Of a DNA stretch of 64,000 nt, positions 1 through 12,863 are shown in pieces. Every line of letters begins with the position of its first letter. Positions within the stretch are counted from its first letter, which is position 1. Source of the stretch: Prunella strophiata (Eukaryota > Chordata > Aves > Passeriformes > Prunellidae); contig JAZBQD010000034.1 of NCBI GenBank assembly GCA_036583965.1, positions 8,072,540-8,136,539 on the forward strand, written 5' to 3'. The notes under the pieces were generated by a model. That model was given only the letters and a program-made list of their open reading frames with translations. It was not told the DNA's origin and did not search any database. The translations under genes were made by a program, and so were the position numbers.

Positions 1-787
1 AATAAGATCTCTTGGGCTCCTTACATGTTTACATCTGCCCTTGTACTGAAGCTCTTTCAGGAGATTATTGTCTCTTCTGCCAGTTCAATTGAAAGCAATG
101 ATGAAGTTACTGCAATGCATATGTCCTTGTCAAATAATGCTTTTAAAGGAAGCACTTTGTGGGGGAAAAAAGCAATGCTGAACTCACTTCAGTGGTGAGT
201 AGCAACCAGCTTCCATTTAACCAGACAGATCATCAAAATAATCAAGTAATGAAATGAAGCCAGTTCTCCCAACAAGAGCTGACAGGTTTGTACCAGAAGC
301 AGCTGTGTGACAAAACCTTCACTGATGGAACAAGATCTAAGTGGATTTCCTCTTACTCTAACCTGAAATGGGAATCTAACAAAGAAATGATCCTGTCACT
401 CATCTTAGTGTCACAGTTAAGCTACAGGTCTCACTTTTACAGTTACTGGTAAAGCCCTGGAGCCTTTAAGTGCCTTAATTTCAGCAGAAAGGACAGAGCA
501 GGAGGACACAGGAGAGGGCAGGATGTGATCTGGCACAGCATCAGGGATGAGAAAAGGGTGAGCAGGTAACTGGGAATGCACTGGAGAGCCAAGAAGAGGC
601 CAGAGCACACCTGTGCTGAAGCTTTCTACAAAAAGTTTCAGGAGTGTGGAGAAGCTGATGCAAGTTAAAAAGGACCACAAGGAAAGAAAAGGACTTGCAA
701 ACCCTAGAAGCTGGCCTTCCACTACACAGCCACAACACACCTGCAATTGCAAATCACAACTCCCTTAAAGTTCTCTCTCCTCTCCAA

Positions 788-811
788 ACACACACACACA
801 CACACACACAC
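788..811. repeat. (CA)n microsatellite
   Basis: About twelve uninterrupted AC/CA dinucleotides. It is an ordinary simple repeat, likely polymorphic in length between individuals. Confidence 0.95.
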
Positions 812-3800
812 CCCTCTTCAGCCTCCTCATGGGAGAGATCTCCAGTCCACCCATGCAAAGAGAGGTATGCTGGATTTCAACAAAGTCAGCAAGTACCCGC
901 AATACTCTAATTCATCCATAAAATAAGGCAGTGTCACAGTGCTTCTGTGGGGAAACGCTGCCTTAAAGTGCTGTAAATCCTAAAGAAAGGAGCAAAAATA
1001 CAGCACCCAGCAGAGCCAGCCTGAACAGCAGTGCCTGAACTGCCTTCAGTGCTCAGGTGCCTCAGAGCACTCTTTGATTTGTGCTGAAAACCAAAACAGC
1101 TAAAAGGGGACCATGAAATGTCAGGGAGTTTAGAATACCCCTGTTACAAAACAGGCTGGATTCTTGTCAGACACAGCCCTGCTGACTCCAGGGCCAGACC
1201 CAGCCAGAAATATGTCATTAAACCCAGGCAGAGCTTGGCATGACATGAAAAAACTCATTTAGCCACCATTGGCAAAGAAACTATACAGGGCACCTCAACC
1301 CCATCTAAATCTAGACATGGCTAAAGTACAAAAATTAAATACAGATTAAAACTACTTCTAACAGGGCAACATTTGAGACAGAAATTGGCCTTTTCACAGA
1401 TAAAAATTTGTATTTCCTACAGGTGCACACTGACAGACAGAGCTAGCAGTGCTTACAGTTCACCACACCAGCACATAATTGTGTCCAATTAAAATATCAC
1501 TGGAAATATGAACCCACAGATATCATGCATGAGAGTCTAGCATGCTTTTCTGCTTTTTAAAGTGCTTCTAAAACTCCAGATAATATTGTTGTCCAAACCA
1601 CACCTGCAGTTCTGCGTGTATTTAACTAACTTAAATTCAGCTCAAAAGTATTTTGTTAGTCCACTAAAGCTTAAACAATTGGATATTGCAAAAAGCATAG
1701 CACTGAAAACAGTTTGAACACCACTAAAATAAAATTCATTGACTTGAATTTATCTTTGGTGTGACTTCAGTGGGCCTTTTCAGGGATAAATTTGCCCACA
1801 GGGTTCTGGGACACGAAAGGACTATGAAATCACAGCTTGTAGAAATGTCAAGGAGCAGGTTTGGATGTAGGCAAGCCTGTGCATCGAGGAATTCTTCTCA
1901 TTACAAATCTGCAAACCTTTGGCAGTTTGCAAAATGCTGCTCTTAGAAACATTTTGAGGATCTATAAATAGACTGTTCAGCCCATGATAAATTATAATCT
2001 GTGGAGACTGCAAGACCAGAAATGTCTATAGCTCTGGGTTCTCAGTACAAGCTTTCAGGACTTCTCTGAGCAAATTTCCAGACTTCAAGTTTTCATCTGT
2101 GTGTGCCCTTGTCTATAGATGAATGTCAGAGTCACCTCAGAGCTTTTCCCATTTCTAACAAAATGTAATCTTTTTAAGAGTCAAGAACAGACACCAGTCA
2201 TACAAACTGAAATGCTCTTGTGACATCCCCAGTTTAAAAACAAAATGAGAAAGGCTCAAGTTCCTACAGTCTGATGTCCCTGAAGCCATAGAGTTTCACT
2301 GCATCTCACAAGAAAATTCAGAAATTTTGATGCAACCTCCTGAACCCTTGAGCCAGCTTGAAGTTACAGCCTCACACTCTGCTCTTGGGGATCAACTACC
2401 CAAAGGGCTGAATTTCACCAGCTCTGAGTTGGATTCAGAGTAGAAACAGTTGCACATTCCTACTAACTCATCTCCTCTTATCAAGAAAAGCTCTTCTGCT
2501 CAGATTGCTCACTAAGCTGGAATATTGACACGGGAGCACACACTCCTCACCAAAAATATAAAACAATAAGTAGAGGAGGAAAAGTGTATGATCAAATTTA
2601 CAGTCTGTGTAACTCAGACTGAAGTTTTTTAAGTTAATGACTACAGAGTAATTTTTTTTTCTTTCCAGATCCATACTGTGCATTGTGGTTTTCCAATCAA
2701 TCCAAACAATGTGACAGCCACTATGCACTGACAGCCATTCTACAGTGGCCATTACAATTATACACAGGCAATTATTGCTGGGCCAGAGACTCATGGGAAA
2801 TGTGCTTTCCCCCTCCTATTTCACTGTGAAAGGACAACAAAAAGTAGTTAAAGTATATATTAATGGTTTTTCAAATAATATACTTGATTACATCTACTGC
2901 AGAATAATTTTTCTTCATGTTTCTATAATGAATCTGACCATGAAAAGCAGATTTATGCCCACAGTTTGCATCATTATAAACTCAACTCATTTGATGTGAA
3001 AAACCTACAGTTTAATTGCTTGATTTAGATTTTGGCTGGTAAAATGCGAACTGAAACATTACTATTTTAATTATGTTAATTTATAAGTGAAAAGCTAAAT
3101 TTGCAAAGGCAATAACATTAATTATTTACTTGCCCATTAAAGCTGAATATTTATTACCAGAATAATTGGCTTCATAAGTCTGCCAAAAAAATTAAAAACA
3201 AGTTTATGTACTGACTTACAGAGGAGTGAGTGATACTGTAGCATCTCTCAGCAGGTTGTGTGTTTAATGGATTGCTCTGATATGCAACTAAATTTTTTTC
3301 ATTTATAGTCTGTTACATTTAGTTTTTTCAAAAGATTAGCTTTTTTTTTCCTTTATAAAGATGCTGGTTGTGACTCAGAGCAAGCTCCTTTACTGCTCTG
3401 CTGCCAGAATCCTTTGTGCAGTGTGGGGGACTTTCACTGGTCTTAATAATTTATGAAGATTGCATCTCACCTGGTCATCTAAATACTCACTGAATGTAGA
3501 ATTACACTGGGTTAAATCAACAGAAAAAAGAAACAGTGACCCAAAATAATCCAGCTCAAAGTCAGAACAGGAGGGTTAAGGAAAACCAGTAGTGAGGAGT
3601 CTCCACCTTTGCTAGTATTTTAGCTTCATTTCCATTTGCAAGGTAGCAAATATATCCAATGCTTATTTATGCATGCATCCTCAAAGTAATACAATTAACT
3701 TACTAATGCTTACAGAACAATTTGTATATTACCTTGATGTAGGATGAAAGGCTAATTTTGATTGCTGTCTAGACACAAATCCTAATTCCATTTGGCAATG

Positions 3801-4385
3801 TTTTTCACCAAGCAGACACCTTCCCTTCCTGCTTGTGCTCCTTAAATATGTGACTTTCCCAGCAGGGGCAGGATCACTAAAGAGCTGCAGCACCATGGCC
3901 ATCAGCAGGAGCCAGGATGGACTTCTGTCACTTTCATCTTCCCTGTGGGTAAAAACCCTCTCTGGCTGAGGTCTGCAGAGTGCACAGGTTAACCTGAAGA
4001 GCCAGCCCCGAGGCAGCACTCATGGAGACAGTAACTAGGATTTCAATCAATATTTATTTATTCAGGCGTCCTCAATACAGGATGATTACATCCAGATTAC
4101 AGCCTGAACTCCCAACCATGCTGTAATTATATTGCCAAGGAGGGGCAGGAGCATCCATGAAAGAGAGGCAGTAGGTCAGTGGATTTGGCATCTCATTTTA
4201 AGTGAGAAGGAATGGGTTGAACCACAGTTTAAAACTTTGCTGTCCTTATTTTTTTTCCTGCAACTCTTCTGCAGCTGCCTGCAGCCCAGAAACATGCAAC
4301 ATCTGAACCTCAGTCTTGGGGCACAATAATCTGGCTTTAAATATCTGCATCTCACACTGCCATCTCACATGGCTGGATTCAGCAT

Positions 4386-4436
4386 AGTTATTTTTATTAG
4401 CATTGTTGTTGTTGATTTTATTATTATTAATTATAA
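4386..4436. repeat. TTR-rich low-complexity tract
   Basis: A run of TTG and TTA trinucleotides (GTTGTTGTTG followed by TTATTATTA) inside AT-rich sequence. It is simple-sequence DNA and no function is implied. Confidence 0.7.
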
Positions 4437-7400
4437 AACTGATACAGGGGAAAGGAAAAACAAACCCCAAAACTTCCAATTGAAAACCTGAGGTTTCTTT
4501 GCCCATGTGTAGCTCTCACACAACACGAGTTCTGTTTTTTTCTCAAATGATGCAGGACATTGATCCTCTTGCCAACAGGGCAGACATGCCAGTATCTCTC
4601 AGTGCCAATTTTCCCTGACTATAAAAGCAGCACAGCTCAGTATAACCCAGCACTGCATGGCTACAGGACATAAAAGTGGAAAAGCCAGAAGAATTTGCTC
4701 ACACCCACACCCAACCAGTGATGCTGAAGACACATTTTTTGACAAGGGTAATTCAGTGCCCCCAGAATGACATGGGGTGATATTTCAAGTGAGAATGTTC
4801 AATCAGGTTGGAGCTGGAGCTGGTCCATGGCCACATCCAGGACATCCCAGGGGTTGCAGGTGAAGGCTCCACATGCACAATTCCACAGCCACCTGCACAG
4901 GCACTAATTCTCAGATTTAAATCAGAGCTGGAGCTTTCCCTGCTGCCTGCTCTGCTCAGGGCTGCAATCAGCTCACACACATCCAACAGCCATGGAAGCA
5001 ACCACAGCTCCTGTCGTGTATCTGGGAGTTTGGTGCAACACTTCCCTCCCTGACAGCCTGAGCAGATCAGAAATGATCCATATGGTGACACTCACTCACA
5101 TACAGCGATGCTACTTTCCAGGCTTTCCCTCAGAAATATCTGACTTGCCTAAATACATCTGCAGCTTCCTCCTCTCAGCAAAGCACAGACCAATGAGGTA
5201 ATAGCTCAGAATCACTAAGCAGGGCAGAGTGAGAAATTTTTCTACCTTTAAAAATTTGTTACTTAGACCAAAGGTCAAAGTTTCAGAAATACTAATTATT
5301 CAGAAAGCTATTATGAGTTCAAGTCTATATAGAACTAATTTATTTGTAAAACGCTTTGCTGAAATTTAAATTTTTTAAGGACTTTGTTAACTCGAATGTA
5401 ACAAATATTTCTTAGGGAAAATACAGTATTTCAAACTAAAACCCAAGCATTTTTATTTAAAAAGCTAACTCCAGAAGTTTTGTGCTGTTCCACTTTGGTT
5501 TCAGCCCAGTGTTTGCTGAACCTGGCCTCTCCCTTGCTATCAAGGTATTAATGGTCTGGCACCAACCAGTGCCAACACATCAGACTGTGAATTCCAGATC
5601 AGCTCTGGCATGGAGCTGCAAACCTCACACATAAGGACCTGGTAAGAGGCAGGGGTGGTAAACAAGGATAATACTGCATGACAGACTACTAGCAGGAGAG
5701 AGGATGGCAAACAGAAGATAATTGTCAAGCATGTGGTATTTTTAGCAACAATCAACCAAAATGCCTTAGACATCAATTTCAAGCCACTAATCCTCTTAAT
5801 GACATGCTATGGCATTTGTTTGTGATTAGGGTTTCACTTTGTTTTCTATAGAAGATTCCCCTCAGACTCCAGCATTCAATGTGCTTTGCAAATAGTTCTG
5901 CCAGTATGCTGAGCATTAGGTTAGAGTTTACTTATCACAGTGCTAAATTATTCCAGCTGGGTCATTATTAATTCTCCTAATTTTACTGTCATTTGCTATC
6001 ATTACAACAACGCAGCACCCTATGGATACATTTATTACAGAGCATAAATCCAGGGCTCCTCTAAGCTGCTGGAATGCCTACTCTGCAGTCTTTATGCAAA
6101 AGCCTGAGGAGTGTTTAAAAAGAATTATCTTTAGGAAAACTTTCCAAAGGCTTACCTCTAGCTCCCCATCCTCCACCCACCCATCCCATTTCTGCAGGAT
6201 GTTAGGTAAGTTTTCAGTATCTGATACTCCCCTGCAATACAGGCTATGGCCCACGGCAAAGCTTTCATAGCAAATGCACTGGGGAGAGGGATGCTGGAGA
6301 GAGAGCAAGGAGGACAGTACTGCAGTCTATGCATTTCCATTGAGAGAAAGCATATATAAAAATAGACATTTAAAAATATCCTAATGTATATTCCTCCCCC
6401 CCTTCAGAGAACTTATGCACTGCATACATCCTTTTCCTAACACAAGCATATGCTTGATTGGGTCTCAATTCAGCAAAGTAATTCATTCAGGGCAGAGCTT
6501 TTAGCACCTGTTAAAACCTGTCAAAAACTTAAGCAGATGCTTCAGTGTTTTTCTAAATCAGGACTGTAACTGGATTTACCAGCGCATGAATTGCTCCACG
6601 TCACACAGACTGTGACATTTTGGTTCTGTTATGAAGGCAACTCTCTACCTGTTTTGAGTCTGGTAACAAGAGGCCATGACTCAAGTTTTTAAGAAGCTGC
6701 TCTGAAAGAGTCCTGAATGTGCCAGTACTGTCCCCTTCCCCACATTACCTGCCCTCAGTAAAATTGCAGCATCTTCTCAGTACAGTAGACCCCAGATTAA
6801 TAACAGAGGTACTAGACCTGGTTTTGTTGCTTCCCTCCAAAGCTGCCCACATCCTTAGGGAACACCATGTCACAGCAGCCACCCCTCAGTTCAGGGTCCT
6901 GAGCTCACCTGAAGCAGTGGTCCCTATACAACAATTCCATATGTGCAACTGGGTTTCATCTTTCATGACTGGGGCTCACCCACACTTGGGAGTTGTACTT
7001 TTTGGTCCAGCATTCAAACTGATAAAAATTATTAAGGCAGATACTTCTCACACCGCATGGCTAAAATGTCCAATAACATCTGAGTTACACATTAATACTC
7101 TTCTTTTAAGACTTTGTTAAAGCCAGGTGTACAGCCAGTGTTAGTTGTTGCACAGTAAAATCCTTGCTACCTGGGCAAATGAAGCTCTGCTAAAAGAAAT
7201 TTAGTGACCCACTGATCAAGAACTTTGACAGCCACAAGTCTGAGCTTCTTCTCAAGTATGAGAACATGATGCTCACATGAGCATCACACTCCTGGCTACA
7301 AAGTGCTTTTGCTTTCCTCCTCTCTTGGGTATTAGTCACACAATCAGAAAAAGAATCAGATTATTTTGGGCTTAAAGCATGTCAGTTACTACGTGCTGCT

Positions 7401-10400
7401 CACAGGTATGTGCTCACAGGTAATTTGCTCTGTATCTTCTTGGGTATTTACAAATCTCTGTTTCCCTTGTAGTGTCCTCTGCAATGACAGGTACTATGTT
7501 TGCCTTCCTCCAGAATTCTGACAATTGCCCTATTCTCCATAAGCTTCTGAGAGTTGTAAATAATTTAGTGGGTACATCTCATAAGGCCACACTGACCCAA
7601 ATATATCACAGTTACCTAAATACTCCTTATCTTGTTCTTGCCTCTGCTCAGTAAGCCCTTTTACAGGGAACACTGTTACAGATCTGACACAGTTATTAAC
7701 CTTTCTGTGAAGAGCAGTGCAAAATAATGGCATTTTGTATTTCTGTCTTCTCTTCTAGTCCATTTATTTGCTTCCCTTTCTTCCTGATGGACTTCTGCCT
7801 TCCTCTTACTTCCAGTGTGTTTTAAGTCATTTTATAACCTTTTATAGCCATAACTGATTTTTCCTCTATGTCCTTCTGATTTTAGCCTGTGTGGCTGCAC
7901 AGCTGGTGGTGTTCTTGGCCACACATCTTTGGTTTGTCACATTTGTACCAATAAACAATACTGAAAAGCTTTCTTTGCTGTGCTACTCCCCCAAAATTAT
8001 CTTTGTGCATAGAACCCCCAAAAATCTCTATTCCACAGCACTGCTTTAGTTAACAAGTTTGCACAAAAGCATTTTCAATATGAAAACCTGGGACTTTCCC
8101 TCTTCCAACATTTGGCACCCCAGCCCATTATTCCAAACAAGCTCAAAAGGTGAATACCTTTGTTAATCCATTACTGTCTGCCCAAAGCCAACCCACTCAG
8201 ACATTCCAAAAAGAAGTTACATGATGTATCCCATAATTCTGGCCAACAACATACCTGTGTCCTAAGTTGTCTGCCTACAGCCCTGATCAGCACCAGTTAA
8301 TTTTCCTCACCAAGAGCAACACCCTTGAAAAAATGTCCCACACCAATTCCAATCAAAATGCCAGATGCTCTCCACTTACCCCTGTCTTCAGAGCTTCCTT
8401 TTTAAATATTCTGGTGGCATCATTTTTTTCTTCAATACTTTTTGGATTTTGTACACCTTGGTCACGACCCCTCTTAATCTCTTCTATCCTAATGAATATA
8501 AACATAATTTTCTTAACCTTGCCTCCTGTTTTATAACCCCTGAGGCCCTTTATCATCTTTGTCAAGACTGTATCCATAATTAGGGTATGTAAAAAAGATC
8601 AGAAGGAAGGAACACGAAAGTGCCTACTCGACACAAATTGTTACATGAATAAGCAACACCTTCTGCCCAGACTCAGCCCTCCCATCCCAACCCCGTGTCA
8701 GAGGGCGAGCTGCTGCTGATTCCTGCACATCAGGTGGTGTAGCCAGGACAGGTTTTGTCACTGCAGGGTGCTCCACTCCCCTCCAGGGCATTCTGCAACA
8801 TTCACCTTTTCTGCTGTTTGTGCTAACTCATTCCAGCTGCACACACAGACACCTGCTTTTACATTCTGCACAGGTAACCCAAAATGCTGGGCACCAGCCA
8901 GGCTGCCCTCCTGCCTCTGTGCACACACAGCCATGCACACTGTCCCAGGCACAGACTGCTCCCTGCAGGTCCTCACAGGCACACAGGTGTAGGGGCATCT
9001 TCAATGCTGCTGTTATGAGAGAAGAGAACACTGATTCCTCATGCAGGAATTGCAGATGAAGATAACACAACAACTGGCCTTCAGTGCTCACAGTGACCAG
9101 CACTCCTTAGCTGGACAGATCCTTGAATACTCCACTGATTAGCAGAGTAGAAGTTTCAAGGGGATGCATGTAAAACCATGAAAATGCCCAGGGCCGGGAA
9201 GTTGAACACCTTACAGAGAATATCACTGTTTACTTATGGATTATTCTGTATGATATTCAGAATTTTAAATTTGCCATAGCAGATCAGACAAGTGCTCTGT
9301 TTAGACCATAAAGCTGAATCAGACAGCAGCAAAAGCAGATGCTTCAGGGAAGAGTTTGAGAAACCTTTGTGAACAGTTACACAACAACTGAACCACCTGG
9401 GCTGTTTTCTTCCTCATCTTGATTCACCAGAGAATAGGCAGATAACCTGAAAAGGAAGAATTTCTCTACCCTTCTCAAGTATCTCCCTTTCACTCCTTGA
9501 TGTTGAATGGTCTCACTGCTGTGAAATCAGGTCCAGCCCTCTGGACTTCAGCTCTTGAGCTTTTGTCCTTGGTGGCACCTTGCCACAGTTTGTCCCCCAG
9601 CCTTGGCAACTCCACAGCTCATCCCACACCCCCAAAATATAAAAACACAACCCCATGACCAACTGTGCTGCTCTTCCAAAGGATGTTCCTTGCAAAATGA
9701 GTGAATCACTCCAAATCTGTTTTGCATAGGCAAATTTAAGGTGTTTTATTACAGAAATGCATGCCAAAACATCTCCCCACAGAGGGTGGCACCCTGTGCT
9801 GTGACACAGTTACGTGGGGCTGACACTGCAGTGTGTTTTACACAACACAAGGCTGCAACCTGTTTGTAGTGGGGTACCAACCTGTTCAGGCATAAAAGGT
9901 GAAAATGAATTTATCTGCCCTTGGCACTCTTTGCAACTACATATCTGCTGCTCAGCAGGTACAGGCAGTAGTAACAACCTGCAGGAGGAAATGGTACTAA
10001 CACTGCAGCCCACGCCAAACTTATGACTCCATTTTTCTTCACCATTATTAGCTATCAGATGGTTACTATGAAACATTATCTGTGTATTTCATCATGCCTA
10101 CATTTATGCTCCACGAGCAAATCAGCAGCTGAAAATAGCTTTGCACTCCTCCAAGAAACCTCGCTGCCTTTACAAGATCTAAAGTTGGTAGTTCTTTATC
10201 AGCACCTTATTTACAGAGGCAATTCCCACGCTGCTGAGCTTCATCCTTACAGAGGGTGGGAGACCTGCACTGCTGTTAATGCCACTGATCTTTGAAAAGA
10301 AAATGCAGCTGCAGCTTGGAAGAGCAAGGGCACTCAGCTGCCTGACTGGATTAGGGCTGTTGGATGCAGCAAACATTTACAATGCTGCTATTTAGTGCCA

Positions 10401-11569
10401 AAATATCACCCATCAGCTTGGATTCATTAAGAAAATTATTCCATGACATTTGCTTTGTGGGCTTCTTCATTTCATTTGAGTTTCAAAAAGGTTTTTCAGT
10501 CCCCTCAGATAAAGCAACAACTTGCTCTTCCCCTCCCACCAACTGCCTGCAAATTTTGACTTTAAATCAACTCTTTGTGGACAACTGAGTAGCTGCCACA
10601 TTACAATACTCTAGATCAGATTTTCACATTGGTATGAGCTTAAAATAACAAAGAAGTACATATTTCTTCACCAGGTACATGCTTGCAGACAAATTCTGCT
10701 CATAATTCTGCTGTACTCATGAAGATGCAAAGTACAGGAGCTCATACCTGTTCCACATCTACTACCTGGGCAGCAGGGACAGAGCTCAGCCTGGAGAGAA
10801 CTATTATTGAACTAGAGCAGGTCCACCACCTTTTGGCCTCTAAACCAAGCAAATAATTCCATGAGCTCTCCTCTACTTCTTAAGCCACAAGTAAGAGGTG
10901 GGGAAAAAACAGTTCACAGAGTTCCTGGCTGAAAAACATTGAGTAAGATCAACACATGCTCTAATTCCTGCCTTTAGAATATAACTGGTTAGGGAAAGTC
11001 TACACATATAGATTTAACTGGGCAAATTAACAGCCACAAAGATCTATGAATGTTATTAAAAGTCTAGGTGATAGAAGAAAATTGCAAAGTGCAAGCCTGG
11101 GAATACAAAACCACCTAAGGAAGAAAAAGAGTAACAGCTTCTTTTAGACTTGGCTGCTGGTTAAAAAATAGAGAAGGAAAAAGAAAAAATATCATATTGC
11201 TTCTTACTGGCAAAGGTGCTGGTTTGACAGCCCTGAAGAGAGATCTATTTATTCAAAGTAATGCTGGCAGCAATGGTACATTTCTTCCTATATGCCCAAC
11301 CCTGTATCTATTTTCAGTTCCATCAGTAAGCTAAAGGTTAAAGCTATTTATTTAAACCCACACCCACATGCCATTTAAATTGACCCAAATTATTGTCTGA
11401 GTTGTAACCTCTCTGTATTAAAGTCCCCTTAGGGGCTGCTTCTTCATTTCAGGCTCAAAAAATTCCTCCCTCGCAGGATAAAAGCAGATAAGGAGCACTT
11501 CCAAATAGAAATGGAGAAGGAAATGGGGAGGAGTTCAAAGAATGCCTCTTGGTGTTGTGAAAGAGAACA

Positions 11570-11609
11570 CAGAAAACTGCAGTTTTCTGCAGAAAACTTC
11601 AGTTTCATG
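11570..11609. repeat. Palindromic 20-bp unit in tandem
   Basis: Positions 11570-11589 form a perfect 20-bp palindrome centred on CTGCAG. Positions 11581-11598 form a second, overlapping perfect 18-bp palindrome, also centred on CTGCAG. The reason is that a 20-bp self-complementary unit is followed directly by a diverged second copy at 11590-11609, which begins with the same CAGAAAACT. The arrangement could form a short hairpin. It may be a decayed local duplication. I do not recognise a protein-binding site in it. Confidence 0.7.
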
Positions 11610-11686
11610 AGATAAATAACTAGAGAGCTTAGCTCCAATCTTATTAAAAGATGTCATTGCCATTCCTGTTTTAAGGATTTCTTAAA

Positions 11687-11699
11687 ATATATATATATA
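11687..11699. repeat. Short (AT)n run
   Basis: About six alternating AT dinucleotides. It is a simple repeat. Confidence 0.8.
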
Positions 11700-12653
11700 G
11701 GAGAGAAAAATAAAAGAAAAAACACCACATATTCTGCTTGCCTTCGTGATGCAACTGGAGTGAAACCCACCAAAACATCCCAAAATGAAAAAGTGGTCCC
11801 AAATTATCAGCCCATAGTGGAAATAATCCTCTGCCACAGGCCAGGGGACAAGGAGGAGGAACAGGAGCCTTCTGCAGTCAGGCACCAGCTAACAGCAAAG
11901 TGCCATCCCAGGAGTGAGATTATTCTCTAGGCTGATAAAAGGCAAAGGGAAAGCAGCATCTGGCCTACAATATTTAGCCTTTTCTACACAGTTTAATGCT
12001 GTGTGAAGCATGGTAAAAGCAAAGCTTCCTCAGCCCCGGGAAGACAGCTGGCGAGGCAACGCAGCAGGGACACCATATGATGGAAGGCTCCTAATTACAA
12101 AATCTCTGTCTTGCCTGTCAGAGCAACTGCACAGTGGTACAGGGGAGCTCACAGAGGAGCTGGGGGAAAATCAAGCATAGGTAAGACTTGAAATCCATCT
12201 CCAGATGCAAACTTTCCCTGCCTTTGAGTACAGCTGGCTCTTGGATCTAGCTCCAGCCAAAAGATGCAGTTCAGATAGGTGAAGATATTCCCAAAGCTCA
12301 GGGCTTGTCCAACTTTGCTTCTGATGGTGAGCCAGTCTTAGAAAGATATTCAGTGGACTATTTCTGGGGCTGATGGACCACAGACACCTAATTCCATCAG
12401 CATGAGTTATAATCCCTGGAGACCAAGATTCACAAACACCAAGAAAAAGCACAAGAGTGGAGAGAAAAAACAGTCACCCAAGAGGTTTGAATTACATTTG
12501 ATGTATTCTAGACACATAAATAGAAAAGAAGGACTTTCAACATACACAGAGTATCTCATTATGTACTGATCCTGTTAATTGCTATTCAAGAGCCTGGAGG
12601 CAAACACACAGTACAGTTCTAATGAGCTGAAAAGTATTGTTAAATACATCAGC

Positions 12654-12863
12654 ATCATAGAATCAGAACTCCAGAATGGTTTGGGTTGGAAAGGATCTTA
12701 AGATCATCTTGTTCCAACCTTCCTGCCATGGGCAGGGACCCCTTCCACTACCCCAGGCTGCTCCAAGCCCCATCCAGCCTGGCCTTGGACACTTCCAGGG
12801 ATGGGGCAGCCACAGCTTCTCTGGGCACCCTGTGCCAGGGCCTCTGCACCTCACAGCAAAGAC
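12654..12863 (-). mobile_element. CR1 LINE fragment, 5'-truncated 3' tail
   Basis: On the plus strand it starts with a decayed ATCATAGAATC tail and the block GGTTTGGGTTGGAAAGGATC. It then runs through the GCCATGGGCAGGGACCCCTTCCACTA, CATCCAGCCTGGCCTTGGACACTTCCAGGGATGGGGCA and TCTCTGGGCACCCTGTGCCAGGGCCT segments that mark the 3' untranslated end of bird CR1 elements, so the element lies on the minus strand. Only about 200 bp of the several-kb family element is present, as expected for the usual 5' truncation. No target-site duplication could be picked out. The copy is fairly well preserved, with an 11-bp or so insertion in the terminal tail. It contains none of the CR1 protein-coding part. Confidence 0.93.

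Larger units (their letters stand above)
1..12653. other. Non-coding stretch, intergenic or intronic
   Basis: No coding region can be supported here. The open frames are at most about 130 codons, have no recognisable domain, and often overlap open frames on the other strand. The stretch is mostly unique, moderately AT-rich sequence. What can be named is a (CA) microsatellite at 788-811, a TTR-rich patch near 4386-4436, an (AT) run at 11687-11699 and a palindromic tandem repeat at 11570-11609. AT-rich blocks with clustered ATTA/TAAT cores occur near 2840-3200 and 5930-6010. I recognise no RNA gene, but a structured RNA without an obvious sequence signature could be missed by eye. Confidence 0.6.

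Noticed and set aside
6157..6231. Minus-strand exon-like segment between an AG and a GTAAGC
   Set aside because: It is short, with a poor polypyrimidine tract, and a plus-strand GTAAGT lies in the same 50 bases. Splice-like words of this kind occur by chance many times in 64 kb.
6719..7120. 133-codon plus-strand open frame
   Set aside because: It has no domain, the sequence context for its start is ordinary, and no splice sites or supporting neighbours are seen.
8700..9050. CA/TG-rich stretch as a microsatellite or gene
   Set aside because: The CACAC words are scattered, not tandem, and the overlapping frames on both strands have no domain.
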